This document shows positions 31,339 through 40,516 of a stretch of DNA of 41,550 bases, piece by piece; positions within the stretch are counted from its first letter, which is position 1, and each line of letters opens with the position of its first letter. A program made the translations under genes and the position numbers. Source of the stretch: Alphaproteobacteria bacterium. Lineage in GTDB: Bacteria > Pseudomonadota > Alphaproteobacteria > UBA8366 > GCA-2717185. Under the pieces are notes generated by a model. That model was given only the letters and a program-made list of their open reading frames with translations. It searched no databases and was not told the DNA's origin. Location: NCBI GenBank assembly GCA_040905865.1, contig JBBDQU010000028.1, forward strand, positions 1 through 41,550, written 5' to 3'.

Positions 31339-32235
31339 TCAGAATTTCGACGCGACCTCGTCGACGAAACGGGTCATGGCGCGCAGGTCGGCGGCCTTTT
31401 CAGGCACGCGGAAACCGAGCACCATTTCGTCCAGCCCCGCATCCTCATAGGCGCGGATCAGATCGATCATGTCCGCCGCCGAACCCTGCAGGGTGGTGCG
31501 GTCCGCCACCGGTTTTTCCGATACGGGGGCATCGAAGCGCGTCTGGATGCTGATCGAATATTTAAGCGTCGCGGCGTCGCGCCCGGCCTCCGCCATCATC
31601 GCCGCGATTTTCCGGCGGCCTTCGGCAACCATGTTCGGCGACTGGCGCAACGTGTGCCAGCCGTCGCCATACTGCACGATACGCCGGAAGGCGGCGACGC
31701 TGCCGCCGCCGATCAGCAGCGGCGGATAGGGCTTCCGGAACGGCTTGGGCGAAAACTTCAGACCGCTGTAGTTATAGAACTCGCCGGAGAATTCCGGCAC
31801 GTCCTGCGTCCACAGCGCCTGCAAGGCGCCCAGCACCTCGTTGGTGCGCCGGCCGCGCGACTTGAAATCGACGCCGAGATTTTTGAACTCGTCCTCCGTC
31901 GTCGCGACCCCGACGCCGAGCACGACCCGGCCCCGCGACAGTTGGTCCAGCGTCGCCACCATCTTGCCGAGCCGCGCCGGCTCATGCCACGGCAGCACCA
32001 GCACCGAGGTCCCCAGCCGCACATTCGTGGTCGCCATCGCGGCGGCGGTCAGAATCGTCAGCGCATCGTGATACGGCCGGTCGCCCAGCCGTTCGAGGAC
32101 ATAGCTGGAATGGAACAGGTGCTCCGCCACCCAGACGCTGGAAAACCCCATCTTCTCCGCCGCGACGGCGAGATCGACGAGATCGCGGGGATCCTCGACC
32201 CCCTGGTTGTTGGGAATGCTGTAGCCGAATTTCAT
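31339..32235 (-). CDS. LLM-class F420/flavin-dependent oxidoreductase
   Basis: A 298-residue luciferase-like oxidoreductase, shorter than its neighbour at 28546 and of a different subgroup. MKFGYSIPNNQG opens the barrel, followed by SSVWVAEHLFHSSY, TSVLVLPWHEPARL and RVVLGVGVATTEDEF. F420 or FMN is the probable cofactor. AAGGAG lies before the ATG and the metZ stop lies three bases upstream, so it is the second gene of the metZ operon. Why it follows metZ is unclear; a role in sulfur compound oxidation is conceivable but unsupported. Confidence 0.85.
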   Translation of the reverse strand: MKFGYSIPNNQGVEDPRDLVDLAVAAEKMGFSSVWVAEHLFHSSYVLERLGDRPYHDALTILTAAAMATTNVRLGTSVLVLPWHEPARLGKMVATLDQLSRGRVVLGVGVATTEDEFKNLGVDFKSRGRRTNEVLGALQALWTQDVPEFSGEFYNYSGLKFSPKPFRKPYPPLLIGGGSVAAFRRIVQYGDGWHTLRQSPNMVAEGRRKIAAMMAEAGRDAATLKYSISIQTRFDAPVSEKPVADRTTLQGSAADMIDLIRAYEDAGLDEMVLGFRVPEKAADLRAMTRFVDEVASKF

Positions 32236-32238
32236 GCC

Positions 32239-33441
32239 CTAGCTCCTTGCCGCCGCCAATGCCCGGGCGAGATCGTCGCAGATATCAAGCGGGTCTTCCA
32301 GCCCGACGGACAGGCGCACCACGCCGCCACTGAGACCCAGGGCCGCGCGTTCCTCCTCGCTCAGCCGCTGATGGGTCGTCGTCGCCGGATGGGTGACGAG
32401 GCTTTTCGTATCGCCGAGATTGTTGGATATATCGATGATTTCCAGCGCGTTGAGACATTTGAACGCGGCGGTCTTGCCGCCCGTCAGTTCGAAGGTGACC
32501 ATAGTGCCGCCGCCGCTCATCTGCTTCTGCGCCAGTTCGTATTGCGGATGCGATTTCAGCCCCGGATACAGCACCCGCGTCAGGCCCGGCTGGTCCGACA
32601 GGAATTCCGCGACCTGCAACGCGTTCTCGCAGGCCTGCCGCACGCGGATATCCAGCGTCTCCAGCCCCTTGAGGAAAATCCACGCGTTGAACGGGCTGAT
32701 CGACGGGCCGGTATGGCGCATGAACTGGTTCAGGTGATCGTCGATGAACTGCTGCCGGCACAGGATAGCGCCGCCCATCGCGCGACCCTGCCCGTCGATA
32801 TGCTTGGTGGCGGAATAGACCACGATATCGGCGCCCAGTTCGAGCGGCCGCTGCAGCATCGGCGTGGAAAACACGTTGTCGACAATGACGGTCGCGCCCT
32901 GCGCGTGGGCCAGCTTCGCCACCGCCGGCAGGTCGATGATTTCCAGTAGCGGGTTGGTCGGCGTCTCCAGGAAGACGCAGGCTGTCGGGCGGTCCAGCGC
33001 CGCTTTCCATTCATCCAGGTTGCAGCCGTCCACGACCTTCGTTTCCACGCCCAGGCGCGGCAGGATATCGGTGATGATATACAGGCAGGAGCCGAACAGC
33101 GCCCGCGACGCCACGACATAGTCGCCGGCCTTCACGAAGCACGCCATCGAGGCGAAGACGGCGGCCATGCCGCTGGCGGTCGTGCGGCAGGCTTCCGCCC
33201 CTTCCAGCAGGCAGAGCCGTTCCTCCAGCATGGCGGTGGTGGGATTGGCGTAGCGCGAATAGATGAAGCGCTTCACATCGCCCTTGAACGCCGCCTCCGC
33301 GTCTTCCGCCGTGCGGTAGACATAGCCCGACGTCATGAACAGCGCTTCGCTGGTTTCCTCGAACCGGCTGCGCTGCAGCCCGCCACGCACCATCCGGGTT
33401 GCGGGGCGCCAGCGCTCGTTGTTGCTTTCTCTCTGGGTCAT
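32239..33441 (-). CDS. metZ: O-succinylhomoserine sulfhydrylase
   Basis: A 400-residue PLP enzyme of the Cys/Met metabolism family. The PLP lysine is Lys213 in SATKHIDGQGR, and VFLETPTNPLLEIID and the N-terminal SRYANPTT block are typical. MetZ makes homocysteine from O-succinylhomoserine and sulfide in the cytoplasm. The start at 33441 (MTQRESNN) has a GGGAG upstream. A 16-bp palindrome and a small hairpin lie in the upstream region. No SAM-II riboswitch was recognised. Confidence 0.92.
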   Translation of the reverse strand: MTQRESNNERWRPATRMVRGGLQRSRFEETSEALFMTSGYVYRTAEDAEAAFKGDVKRFIYSRYANPTTAMLEERLCLLEGAEACRTTASGMAAVFASMACFVKAGDYVVASRALFGSCLYIITDILPRLGVETKVVDGCNLDEWKAALDRPTACVFLETPTNPLLEIIDLPAVAKLAHAQGATVIVDNVFSTPMLQRPLELGADIVVYSATKHIDGQGRAMGGAILCRQQFIDDHLNQFMRHTGPSISPFNAWIFLKGLETLDIRVRQACENALQVAEFLSDQPGLTRVLYPGLKSHPQYELAQKQMSGGGTMVTFELTGGKTAAFKCLNALEIIDISNNLGDTKSLVTHPATTTHQRLSEEERAALGLSGGVVRLSVGLEDPLDICDDLARALAAARS

Positions 33442-33472
33442 CTCGTGCCACTCCCTTATCGTCAAAGAATGA

Positions 33473-33495
33473 CCGGGGCACAAAAATAGCCCCGG
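33473..33495 (-). other. Leader hairpin upstream of metZ
   Basis: CCGGGGC and GCCCCGG around a nine-base A/T-rich loop, about 32 nt upstream of the metZ ATG. It may affect translation or attenuation; no riboswitch class fits. Confidence 0.3.
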
Positions 33496-33511
33496 GCGTG
33501 CACGGCCGGAG

Positions 33512-33527
33512 CTTGAATCGATTCAAG
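33512..33527. promoter_or_regulatory. Perfect 16-bp palindrome upstream of metZ
   Basis: CTTGAATCGATTCAAG is its own reverse complement, 71 nt upstream of the metZ start. On the minus strand it overlaps a TTGACT box. It resembles an operator; the TGAA/TTCA half-sites recall MetR (TGAA-N5-TTCA) but with a 4-nt spacer, so the regulator is open. Confidence 0.5.
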
Positions 33528-33716
33528 TCAACCTTTTAGCCGTTGTTTTTACGTGGCCGCAATCCGGTCGGACAAATCACCACGAACAGGTAAACGATTA
33601 CCGCGCCGGGACATGCCCGTCAACCGGGAAGATCAAGCGTCATGTTTTCGTATGACTCGGTTTCGCCGGGAATGGTATGACCGGCACTCCCGCAAACCAC
33701 ACCGGACAGGCGCGCC

Positions 33717-34391
33717 ATGGCCTACACCCTCATCCTCGGCAACAAGGTCTATTCCAGCTGGTCGCTGCGCGGCTGGCTGCTGATGCGGCCTTTCGGCATT
33801 CCCTTCGACCAGAAGGTCATCGAACTGCACTCGGCTGACTTCGCCCGGTTCCGCGAAGAAACGCCACCGGCGCTGACGGTGCCGACGCTGCTGTCCCGCG
33901 AGGGCGGCGAAACCCTGACCGTCTGGGACAGCCTGTCCATCGCGGAATTCCTGCATGAACGCCACCCGGACGCCGGAATCTGGCCGAAAGACCCGGCGGC
34001 GCGGGCGGCGGCGCGCAGCCTCTGCGCGGAAATGCATTCCGGCTACCGGCCGCTGCGGTCGACCATGCCGATGAACATGCGCCGGCAATACAGGACCTTT
34101 ACCCCGGACGCGGAGGCGAAAGCCGATATCGCGCGGATCGCCCTGCTGTGGCGCTGGGCGAAGGAACGATGGGGCGACGGCGGCCCCTACCTGTTCGGCG
34201 ACGCCTTCACCGCGGCGGAAGCCTTCTACGCCCCCGTGGCCTCGCGCTTGCGGACCTACGGGGTCAAACTGGACGATGTGAGCCAGGCCTATGCGGACGC
34301 CGTGCTGGCGCATCCGGCAACCGCCGAATTCTTCGACGACGCGATGCAGGAAATCTGGGTCAGCGAAAAGAACGAAATGGATATCGAGTAA
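33717..34391 (+). CDS. Glutathione S-transferase
   Basis: A 224-residue GST. The thioredoxin-like N-terminal domain begins MAYTLILGNKVYSSWSLRGW, with VPTL (cis-proline) and the glutathione-binding WDSLSIAEFL; the C-terminal helical domain follows from about residue 90. The YSSWSLR stretch suggests a serine rather than tyrosine activator, as in zeta/theta-like bacterial classes. The substrate is unknown. It precedes the MmgE/PrpD gene by 15 nt and is probably its operon mate. Confidence 0.9.
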   Translation: MAYTLILGNKVYSSWSLRGWLLMRPFGIPFDQKVIELHSADFARFREETPPALTVPTLLSREGGETLTVWDSLSIAEFLHERHPDAGIWPKDPAARAAARSLCAEMHSGYRPLRSTMPMNMRRQYRTFTPDAEAKADIARIALLWRWAKERWGDGGPYLFGDAFTAAEAFYAPVASRLRTYGVKLDDVSQAYADAVLAHPATAEFFDDAMQEIWVSEKNEMDIE

Positions 34392-34406
34392 GGGGAGGAA
34401 ACGGTC

Positions 34407-35795
34407 ATGACCAGTGTCGGCAGCATCGCCAGCCGGCTCGCGCGATTTGTCGCCGGGCTGTCGCTGGATGACATTCCCGGCGACAGCCGGCATCACGCGC
34501 GGCTGCAACTGCTCGACGCCATCGGCATCGCGCTGGCCAGTTCGACGCAGGCCTTCGGGCGCCGCGCCGCCGACGGGCTGCAACTGCTCAGCGAGGGCGA
34601 CGCGCTGGTCATCGGCCTGCCGCATCGCCTGGCGGTGCGGGACGCCATCCTGGTCAACGGCATCCTGATCCACGGGCTTGATTTCGACGACACCTCGATC
34701 CATGGCCGGGTCCATCCCAGTTCCTTCTGCGTCCCGCCGGCGCTGACCCTCGCCGTCGAGAAGGGGTTGAGCGGCGCGGAGTTGCTGACCGCCTATATCG
34801 CGGGGCTGGAATGCGCGATCCGAATCGGCGGCGCATCGAAGGGCGGCTTTCCCCGCAACGGTTTCGACGCGGGCGGGATCGTCAGCCCCTTCGCCACGTC
34901 CCTGGTGGCGGGAAAGCTGCTGGGCCTGACCGAAACCGAACTCACCCTGGCCCAAGGCCTCGCGCTCAGCACCGCCGGCGGCACGCGCGAATTCATCGAC
35001 GCCATGGCCTGGACCAAGCGCATGCATCCCGGCTGGGGCGGGGTCGGCGGCGCCACGGCGGCGCTGCTGGCGAAGGGCGGGTTTCGCGGCCCCGCGCTGC
35101 CCTATGAGGGGCGTTTCGGCCTCTACGCCCAGTATGTCCGCGACGGCGCGGAGGCGGTCGACCTCGCGCTCGCGACCGAGGGGCTGGGCACGCGCTGGCA
35201 TCTCGACGACGTATCCTTCAAGCCGCTGCCGGCCTGTTATTTCAACATCGCGCCGATCGACGCGGCGGCCGCGCTGGCGCGGCGGCACGACCTGACCCCC
35301 GGCGACATCGCCCGCGTGACCGTCCTGCTGCCGGAAGCGGCGGTCAATACGGTCTGCGAACCGGCGGCGCTGAAACGGCACCCGGATGACGGCTATGCGG
35401 GCGAGTTCAGCGTCTACTACACAGTCGCGGCGGCGCTGGCGCGGCGCGGCTTTTCCCTCGCCGACCACGGCGACGACGCGCTGGGCGATCCCGTGGTACA
35501 GGCGCTGGCGCAGAAGGTCGATTACGAAATCGACCCGCGGAGCACCTTCCCGAAATACTATTCCGCCGCCGTGATCGTGACCACGAGGGATGGCCGCCGG
35601 CTGGAGCATCGCGAGGATATCCATCGCGGCGCGCCGGAACGCCCGCTCGGCGAGGAAACCGTGACCGCCAAGTTCACCGACAACGCCACCCGCGCGGTGG
35701 ATGCGCGGCGCGCGGATACGATCCGCGACACGGTCATGGGCCTGGAGACGCTGGATGACGCGCGCGTGTTCCGCGACCTGTTGCGACCGGCATAG
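34407..35795 (+). CDS. MmgE/PrpD family protein
   Basis: A 462-residue protein of the MmgE/PrpD family, which includes 2-methylcitrate dehydratase and cis-aconitate decarboxylase. Family blocks seen include GLPHRLAVRDAILVNGILIH with the following LDFDDTS, VHPSSFCVPPALTLA, MHPGWGG and FKPLPACYFN. Since no prpB or prpC is nearby, the substrate is unresolved. A good AGGGGAGGAAAC ribosome site precedes the ATG. Confidence 0.88.
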   Translation: MTSVGSIASRLARFVAGLSLDDIPGDSRHHARLQLLDAIGIALASSTQAFGRRAADGLQLLSEGDALVIGLPHRLAVRDAILVNGILIHGLDFDDTSIHGRVHPSSFCVPPALTLAVEKGLSGAELLTAYIAGLECAIRIGGASKGGFPRNGFDAGGIVSPFATSLVAGKLLGLTETELTLAQGLALSTAGGTREFIDAMAWTKRMHPGWGGVGGATAALLAKGGFRGPALPYEGRFGLYAQYVRDGAEAVDLALATEGLGTRWHLDDVSFKPLPACYFNIAPIDAAAALARRHDLTPGDIARVTVLLPEAAVNTVCEPAALKRHPDDGYAGEFSVYYTVAAALARRGFSLADHGDDALGDPVVQALAQKVDYEIDPRSTFPKYYSAAVIVTTRDGRRLEHREDIHRGAPERPLGEETVTAKFTDNATRAVDARRADTIRDTVMGLETLDDARVFRDLLRPA

Positions 35796-35877
35796 GCAAG
35801 CGTATCGACGGGCGGCCCGGGTCCATTCTCACCGGAATGTGAAGTGAAAATCAGCCGCCACGTTTCTATTTCCGTAA

Positions 35878-36606
35878 TTGATCCCTATCCTGGGATTACA
35901 GGACCAGAATCGGCGAGCGGAGCGGACAATCCCGGAAATCGACAATGTAGCCGTGCTGCGCGGCACGCGCCTCAGCTACCCTACGCCGGCGGGCGATATC
36001 GCGATCCTGAAAGGCATCGACCTGACCGTCGCCGCCGGCGAAACCGTCGCGGTTACCGGCCCTTCGGGTTCGGGCAAATCCTCGTTGATCGCCGTCATGG
36101 CGGGGCTGGAATCGCCGACGGGCGGCAATACCGAAATCCTCGGCCTGGACATGAACGACGCAAGCGAGCGGGACCGCACGCATCTGCGCCGGCGCGATAT
36201 CGGCGTCGTGTTCCAGTCGTATCACCTCGTCCCGGCCATGACGGCCTTGCAAAATGTCTCGCTGCCGCTGGTGCTGGCCGGAATCCGGGATGCGGAGGAA
36301 CGGGCCGGCAGGATGCTCGACCGCATGGGCTTGAGCCATCGCCTGACGCACCGCCCGGCCGCCCTGTCAGGGGGCGAACAGCAGCGGGTGGCAATCGCCC
36401 GCGCCTTTGTCGCCGAACCGAAGCTCGTGCTGGCGGACGAACCCACGGGCAACCTGGATCAGAAAACGGGCGATATCATCGCGGAGGCGATGTTCTCGCT
36501 GACGCGGGACAGCGGCGCCGCAATGGTTCTGGTCACCCATGACCGGGACCTGGCGGCGCGCTGTGACCGGACGGTCGCAATCGACGCCGGCCGGATTGCC
36601 GGATGA
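35878..36606 (+). CDS. ABC exporter ATP-binding protein (YbbA/LolD type)
   Basis: A 242-residue ATPase with Walker A at residues 61-68 (GPSGSGKS), Q-loop VFQSYHLVP, signature LSGGEQQR, Walker [11 protein letters not shown] and switch histidine VTHD. This is the MacB/LolD/YbbA group, whose partners are FtsX-like permeases. The ATPase ends one base before the permease start, so they form one system. No ATG exists at the N-terminus: TTG 35878 is used here, GTG 35953 is another possibility. Confidence 0.9.
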   Translation: MIPILGLQDQNRRAERTIPEIDNVAVLRGTRLSYPTPAGDIAILKGIDLTVAAGETVAVTGPSGSGKSSLIAVMAGLESPTGGNTEILGLDMNDASERDRTHLRRRDIGVVFQSYHLVPAMTALQNVSLPLVLAGIRDAEERAGRMLDRMGLSHRLTHRPAALSGGEQQRVAIARAFVAEPKLVLADEPTGNLDQKTGDIIAEAMFSLTRDSGAAMVLVTHDRDLAARCDRTVAIDAGRIAG

Positions 36607-36607
36607 C

Positions 36608-39145
36608 ATGACCGACATGAGCAATCGCAGCAGCATCAGTTTCCATGTACTCAGGGAATTGCTGGCGGCCGAACTGGCGTCAGGCATTGTCGGCCTCCGC
36701 CTGTTCATGGCCTGCGTCGTCATGGCGATGTTCGTACTGGGTTCCGTCTGGATGCTGGGCGCCGGGCTGTCGCGCGCCCTGTCGGGCAGCGGCGCGGCGA
36801 TTCTGGGCGGCGACATCGCGATCACGACGGTCAACGCGCCGCTCGGCGAGGGCAGTCTTCGCAGCGTGCAGGATCTCGGGCAGGTATCGCGCACCGTGGA
36901 ACTGCGGACCTCCGCGACCGTGGGCGAGGTGCGGGCGCCCGTCGAACTGAAAGCGGTCGACGATGCCTATCCCCTGTATGGTACGCTGCGCCTTGCCGAC
37001 GGGGTGTTACCGGAGACGCTTTTTGCCGACCGGAACGGCCTGCCCGGCGCCCTGGTCGAGCCCGCGTTCCTTGCCCGCTTCAGCGCCGGGACCGGCGACA
37101 TCATCCGCATCGGCGATACGGAATTCCGCATAGACGGCACGCTGCTGACCGAACCGGACCGGCTGTCCGCCGGCCGGTTCATGGTGGGTCCCCGGATACT
37201 GATCGGGCTGCCGCGGCTGGAGGATACCGGCCTGCTGCGCTTCGGCTCCCTGGTCGAGTACCGGTATCGCATCCGGCTTGACGACGGAACCGGCGTTTCG
37301 GGGGCCTTGGCGGCGATACGCGACCTGAACCCGCAAGGCGGCTGGGAAATCGAGACGCCGCAGGACGCGGGCGACCAGGTCCGCCGCACCGTCGACCGCA
37401 CGACGACGTTCCTCGGCGTCGCCGGCGTGGTCGCCCTGGCCGTCGGACTGGCCGGCGCCTGGGCCGCCGCGAGCGTGTGGGTCGCGCGCCGCGCCCGGAC
37501 CATCGCCCTGTACCGGCTGTCCGGCGCGACCCCGGTTGTCGTCGTCGTCCTGCATGCCGTCATCATCGCGGTCGCGGCCTGTCTGGCCATCGCCGCCGGC
37601 CTGGGGCTGGCCGGTATCGTTGCGGCGATAATGATGGATACGGTGGCGACCCGCCTGCAACTGCTGTGGTCCCCCGCGGCGCTTGTGATGCCCGCCTTGC
37701 AGGTCACGGCGATTCTGGCCGTCGGCATCGCGGGCGCCAGCATCGCAACGCTGTCGGGCGCGGCGCGACTGTCGCCGGGGGCGGCCATGCGCAGCGGCGA
37801 TGCGCCGCTCAGCCCCGCCCCGCATCATCTGCTGATCGGCGCCGCCGTCATGGGGACAGCAATCGTTTTCGCCATCTTCACCCTGCCCTTCCCGGCGCTC
37901 GCCGCCACCGCGGGTTTCGGCCTCGGCGCCGCCGCCGGAATACTCGGGCTTTGCGGCTGGGCCCTCGCCCGTATCGCGGCCCGTGGCCGGGCCCCGGGAT
38001 TCATCGCCCTGGTCGCGCGGCAGGGGCTGAGCATGCCGGGCGCCGTCGCGACCAAGGCCGTGGCCATCGGAATCGGCATCGCGGGCGTCACCGCCATCAT
38101 CGCGGCGCAGAGTTCCCTGGAGCAGTCGCTGAAGTCGGAACTGCCTGACCGGATTCCCGATATCATCCTGATGGACGTGCAGCCATCGCAGGTGGATCGG
38201 ATCGCCGCCCGGATCGAAGGCGATCCGGCCCTGTCGGACCTGCAATCCTCGCCCTTCATGCGCGCGATAATCCTGTCGGTGAACGATATCCCCGCGGCGG
38301 ATGCCCTGAAGCGGCCGGGCAAGTCCTGGGTCATCGAAGGCGACCGCAGCTTCGCCTGGGCCGCCGAGCCGACGGGGGCGGAGCTTCTGGCCGGCGAATG
38401 GTGGGATGCGGCGTATGACGGTCCGCCGCTCATTTCCGCCGAGGAGGACGTCCAGGAAGCCTTCGACCTGAAACCGGGCGACCGGATCACCTACAGCGTG
38501 CTGGGCCGGACCTTCACCTCGGAAGTCGCCAATATCCGCAAGGAATACCACCGGACCTTCCGCCCCGAATTCCTGATGGTCGCTTCGCCGCAGCCCTTCC
38601 GGGACGCGCCCCATTCATGGGTCATGAGCCTTGAAGGCCGCGACGGGACAGCCGTCGACAACCTGATCCGCGAACTTGCAACGACGGCGCCCAATATCAC
38701 CGCCATCGACATCCGGCGCATCGTCGCCCAGGTTACCGACGTCATCGCGGGCGCGGTGCTCGCCTCGCTTGCCGTCGCGGTAACGCTGCTGGTCTCGGGC
38801 GCGCTCTCGGTCACGGCGGTTTTCGCCGCGGACGTGGATGCCCGCAGGCGGGAAGCGCTCGCCTTCGTCCTGATCGGCGCATCGCGCCGGGAAGTGGCGC
38901 TGGCGCGGCTGGCGGAAGCCGCCGCCATTGGCGCGGGCGCGGCGGTGCTGGGCGGCATGGCGGGGCAGGTCGGCGGCTACTGGCTGGTCGCCGAGGCCCT
39001 GCACATCGCATGGGCACCGGGGGTCGTTTCGTTTCTGCTGCCGCTTGCGCTGGGCGTCATCGCGGCCATTGCCGCCGGCCTGACCGGCGGCATAAGCGCC
39101 CTGCCCAAAGGCCCCGGCGCCGTTGCCCGGCAATTGAGCGCCTGA
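36608..39145 (+). CDS. FtsX-like ABC permease (YbbP type)
   Basis: An 845-residue inner-membrane permease. It has an N-terminal helix (about residues 25-50), a long periplasmic domain, three helices around residue 275-400, then further helices around 415-530, a second periplasmic domain and three C-terminal helices (about 715-835): two FtsX domains as in YbbP. It lacks a lipoprotein-sorting or outer-membrane channel partner in the window. The substrate is unknown; YbbAP-type transporters handle lipophilic compounds or extract membrane molecules by mechanotransmission. ATG 36608 follows the ATPase stop by one base; ATG 36617 is also possible. Confidence 0.88.
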   Translation: MTDMSNRSSISFHVLRELLAAELASGIVGLRLFMACVVMAMFVLGSVWMLGAGLSRALSGSGAAILGGDIAITTVNAPLGEGSLRSVQDLGQVSRTVELRTSATVGEVRAPVELKAVDDAYPLYGTLRLADGVLPETLFADRNGLPGALVEPAFLARFSAGTGDIIRIGDTEFRIDGTLLTEPDRLSAGRFMVGPRILIGLPRLEDTGLLRFGSLVEYRYRIRLDDGTGVSGALAAIRDLNPQGGWEIETPQDAGDQVRRTVDRTTTFLGVAGVVALAVGLAGAWAAASVWVARRARTIALYRLSGATPVVVVVLHAVIIAVAACLAIAAGLGLAGIVAAIMMDTVATRLQLLWSPAALVMPALQVTAILAVGIAGASIATLSGAARLSPGAAMRSGDAPLSPAPHHLLIGAAVMGTAIVFAIFTLPFPALAATAGFGLGAAAGILGLCGWALARIAARGRAPGFIALVARQGLSMPGAVATKAVAIGIGIAGVTAIIAAQSSLEQSLKSELPDRIPDIILMDVQPSQVDRIAARIEGDPALSDLQSSPFMRAIILSVNDIPAADALKRPGKSWVIEGDRSFAWAAEPTGAELLAGEWWDAAYDGPPLISAEEDVQEAFDLKPGDRITYSVLGRTFTSEVANIRKEYHRTFRPEFLMVASPQPFRDAPHSWVMSLEGRDGTAVDNLIRELATTAPNITAIDIRRIVAQVTDVIAGAVLASLAVAVTLLVSGALSVTAVFAADVDARRREALAFVLIGASRREVALARLAEAAAIGAGAAVLGGMAGQVGGYWLVAEALHIAWAPGVVSFLLPLALGVIAAIAAGLTGGISALPKGPGAVARQLSA

Positions 39146-39154
39146 AACAGGCCC

Positions 39155-40381
39155 CTATTCCGCCGCCCGCAGCGCATTCCCCTTTATCCGCATCCGCATC
39201 ACGATGCCCAGCACCGGCAGGATCACGGCGGCCAGCGTGAAGGCCGGCACCGGGCCGAAATGGGCGTAGAGGAAGCCGGTCAGCAGCACACCCACCGTCT
39301 GCGACAGGAACAGCGTCGCGGCGAACAGCGACATGCCGGGGCCGCGCCTGTCCGGCGCCATCTGGGTCGCATAGGTCTGCATCGTGTTGTGCAGCATGTA
39401 GAGCCCCATCCCGTTGGCGAAGATGATGGCGATGAACGGATACCAGGAGCCGGAAAACACCACCCCCGCATAGGACAGGCCGAGCAGCGCGCCGCCCGTG
39501 AGCACGATGCCGATCTGCCCGACCTTGCGCAGCAGGTAGGGCGCGCAGGTGAAATAGAACAGCGCCCCCAGCGCGTTCAGCGTGATCAGCAAGCCGATAT
39601 GGTCGTAGCCGAGGCCGAAACTTTCCCGCAGATGGGTGGCGACGAAGGTGAAGGTCCCCATGCCGAAGGCCGCCTCGAAGAACAGCAGCGCCAGCACCAT
39701 GCGGATATTGCGCCGCTTCAGCAGCGACAGGGTCGATACCGTGCCCGCGATCAGTTGCAGCCGCCCGGTCGGGCGCACCCGCTTGCGCTTGCGGGCTTCG
39801 AAGTAAAGCGCGAAGGCGGCCACCGCGAACAGCCCCGCCAGGCAGCCGAAGGTATAGCGCCAGCCCAGATGCGCGGTCAGCACCCCGCCGACCGACTGGC
39901 CGAAGACCTGCCCCAGCGTGGTGCCCAGCGCGAAGCGGGCCAGCATCGCCTGCCGCCGGTCGAAATGCACCGTGTCGCCGATGAAGGCCAGCGCGGACGG
40001 CACGATCCCCGCCGCCATCCCGCCGGAAACCGCGCGCAGCACCGTCAGCATGGTCAACGAGGTGGAGAACGCGCAGGCGATGCCCGCGAACCCCGCCAGG
40101 CCGGCGGCGATGGTGACGACCCAGAGCCGCCCGTAACGGTCGCCAAGCTGCCCGTAGAGCAGCTGAAGCACGCCGAAGGTGACCGCATAGGCCGCCACGA
40201 CGACCGAGGCCTGCGCCGCCGACACGCCGAACCCGTCGCCGATCGCCGGCAGCATCGTATCCACCACCCGGAAATTCGCCGCCGCCGCGAAACTCGCGGT
40301 CGACAGCCAGAATATGGCCCGGTAGGGAATATCGGACCCATCGGCGCGGGGCGCGCCCGGATCGTCCGGTGCTGTGGTCAT
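39155..40381 (-). CDS. MFS transporter
   Basis: A 408-residue major facilitator with twelve predicted membrane helices. The A-motif loop between helices 2 and 3 is visible as GQLGDRYGRLWV, and a basic central loop (ARKRKRVRP) separates the two halves. It resembles drug or metabolite proton antiporters; the substrate is unknown. It converges with the FtsX-like gene, leaving nine bases between stops. A TTGACA box lies about 125 nt upstream. Confidence 0.9.
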   Translation of the reverse strand: MTTAPDDPGAPRADGSDIPYRAIFWLSTASFAAAANFRVVDTMLPAIGDGFGVSAAQASVVVAAYAVTFGVLQLLYGQLGDRYGRLWVVTIAAGLAGFAGIACAFSTSLTMLTVLRAVSGGMAAGIVPSALAFIGDTVHFDRRQAMLARFALGTTLGQVFGQSVGGVLTAHLGWRYTFGCLAGLFAVAAFALYFEARKRKRVRPTGRLQLIAGTVSTLSLLKRRNIRMVLALLFFEAAFGMGTFTFVATHLRESFGLGYDHIGLLITLNALGALFYFTCAPYLLRKVGQIGIVLTGGALLGLSYAGVVFSGSWYPFIAIIFANGMGLYMLHNTMQTYATQMAPDRRGPGMSLFAATLFLSQTVGVLLTGFLYAHFGPVPAFTLAAVILPVLGIVMRMRIKGNALRAAE

Positions 40382-40486
40382 TGTCGGCGGACCTTTTGCG
40401 GCGCATGAATACGGAGCCGGCAGGACCGGCGGTATCGTACCGTCTCGTTATCGGATGGGTTGCTCTGGTTGTCGGCGCGATTGATC

Positions 40487-40510
40487 ATCCATCCGCAGCT
40501 TCCCTGTCAA
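40487..40510 (-). promoter_or_regulatory. Possible MFS promoter
   Basis: A perfect TTGACA (40510-40505) lies just downstream of the terminase-like gene stop on the minus strand; the expected -10 region reads TGATCA, a poor match. Confidence 0.3.
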
Positions 40511-40516
40511 CCGGCA

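Noticed and set aside
33442-33560. SAM-II riboswitch before metZ
   Set aside because: The characteristic conserved core was not found; only an unrelated hairpin and a palindrome are visible.
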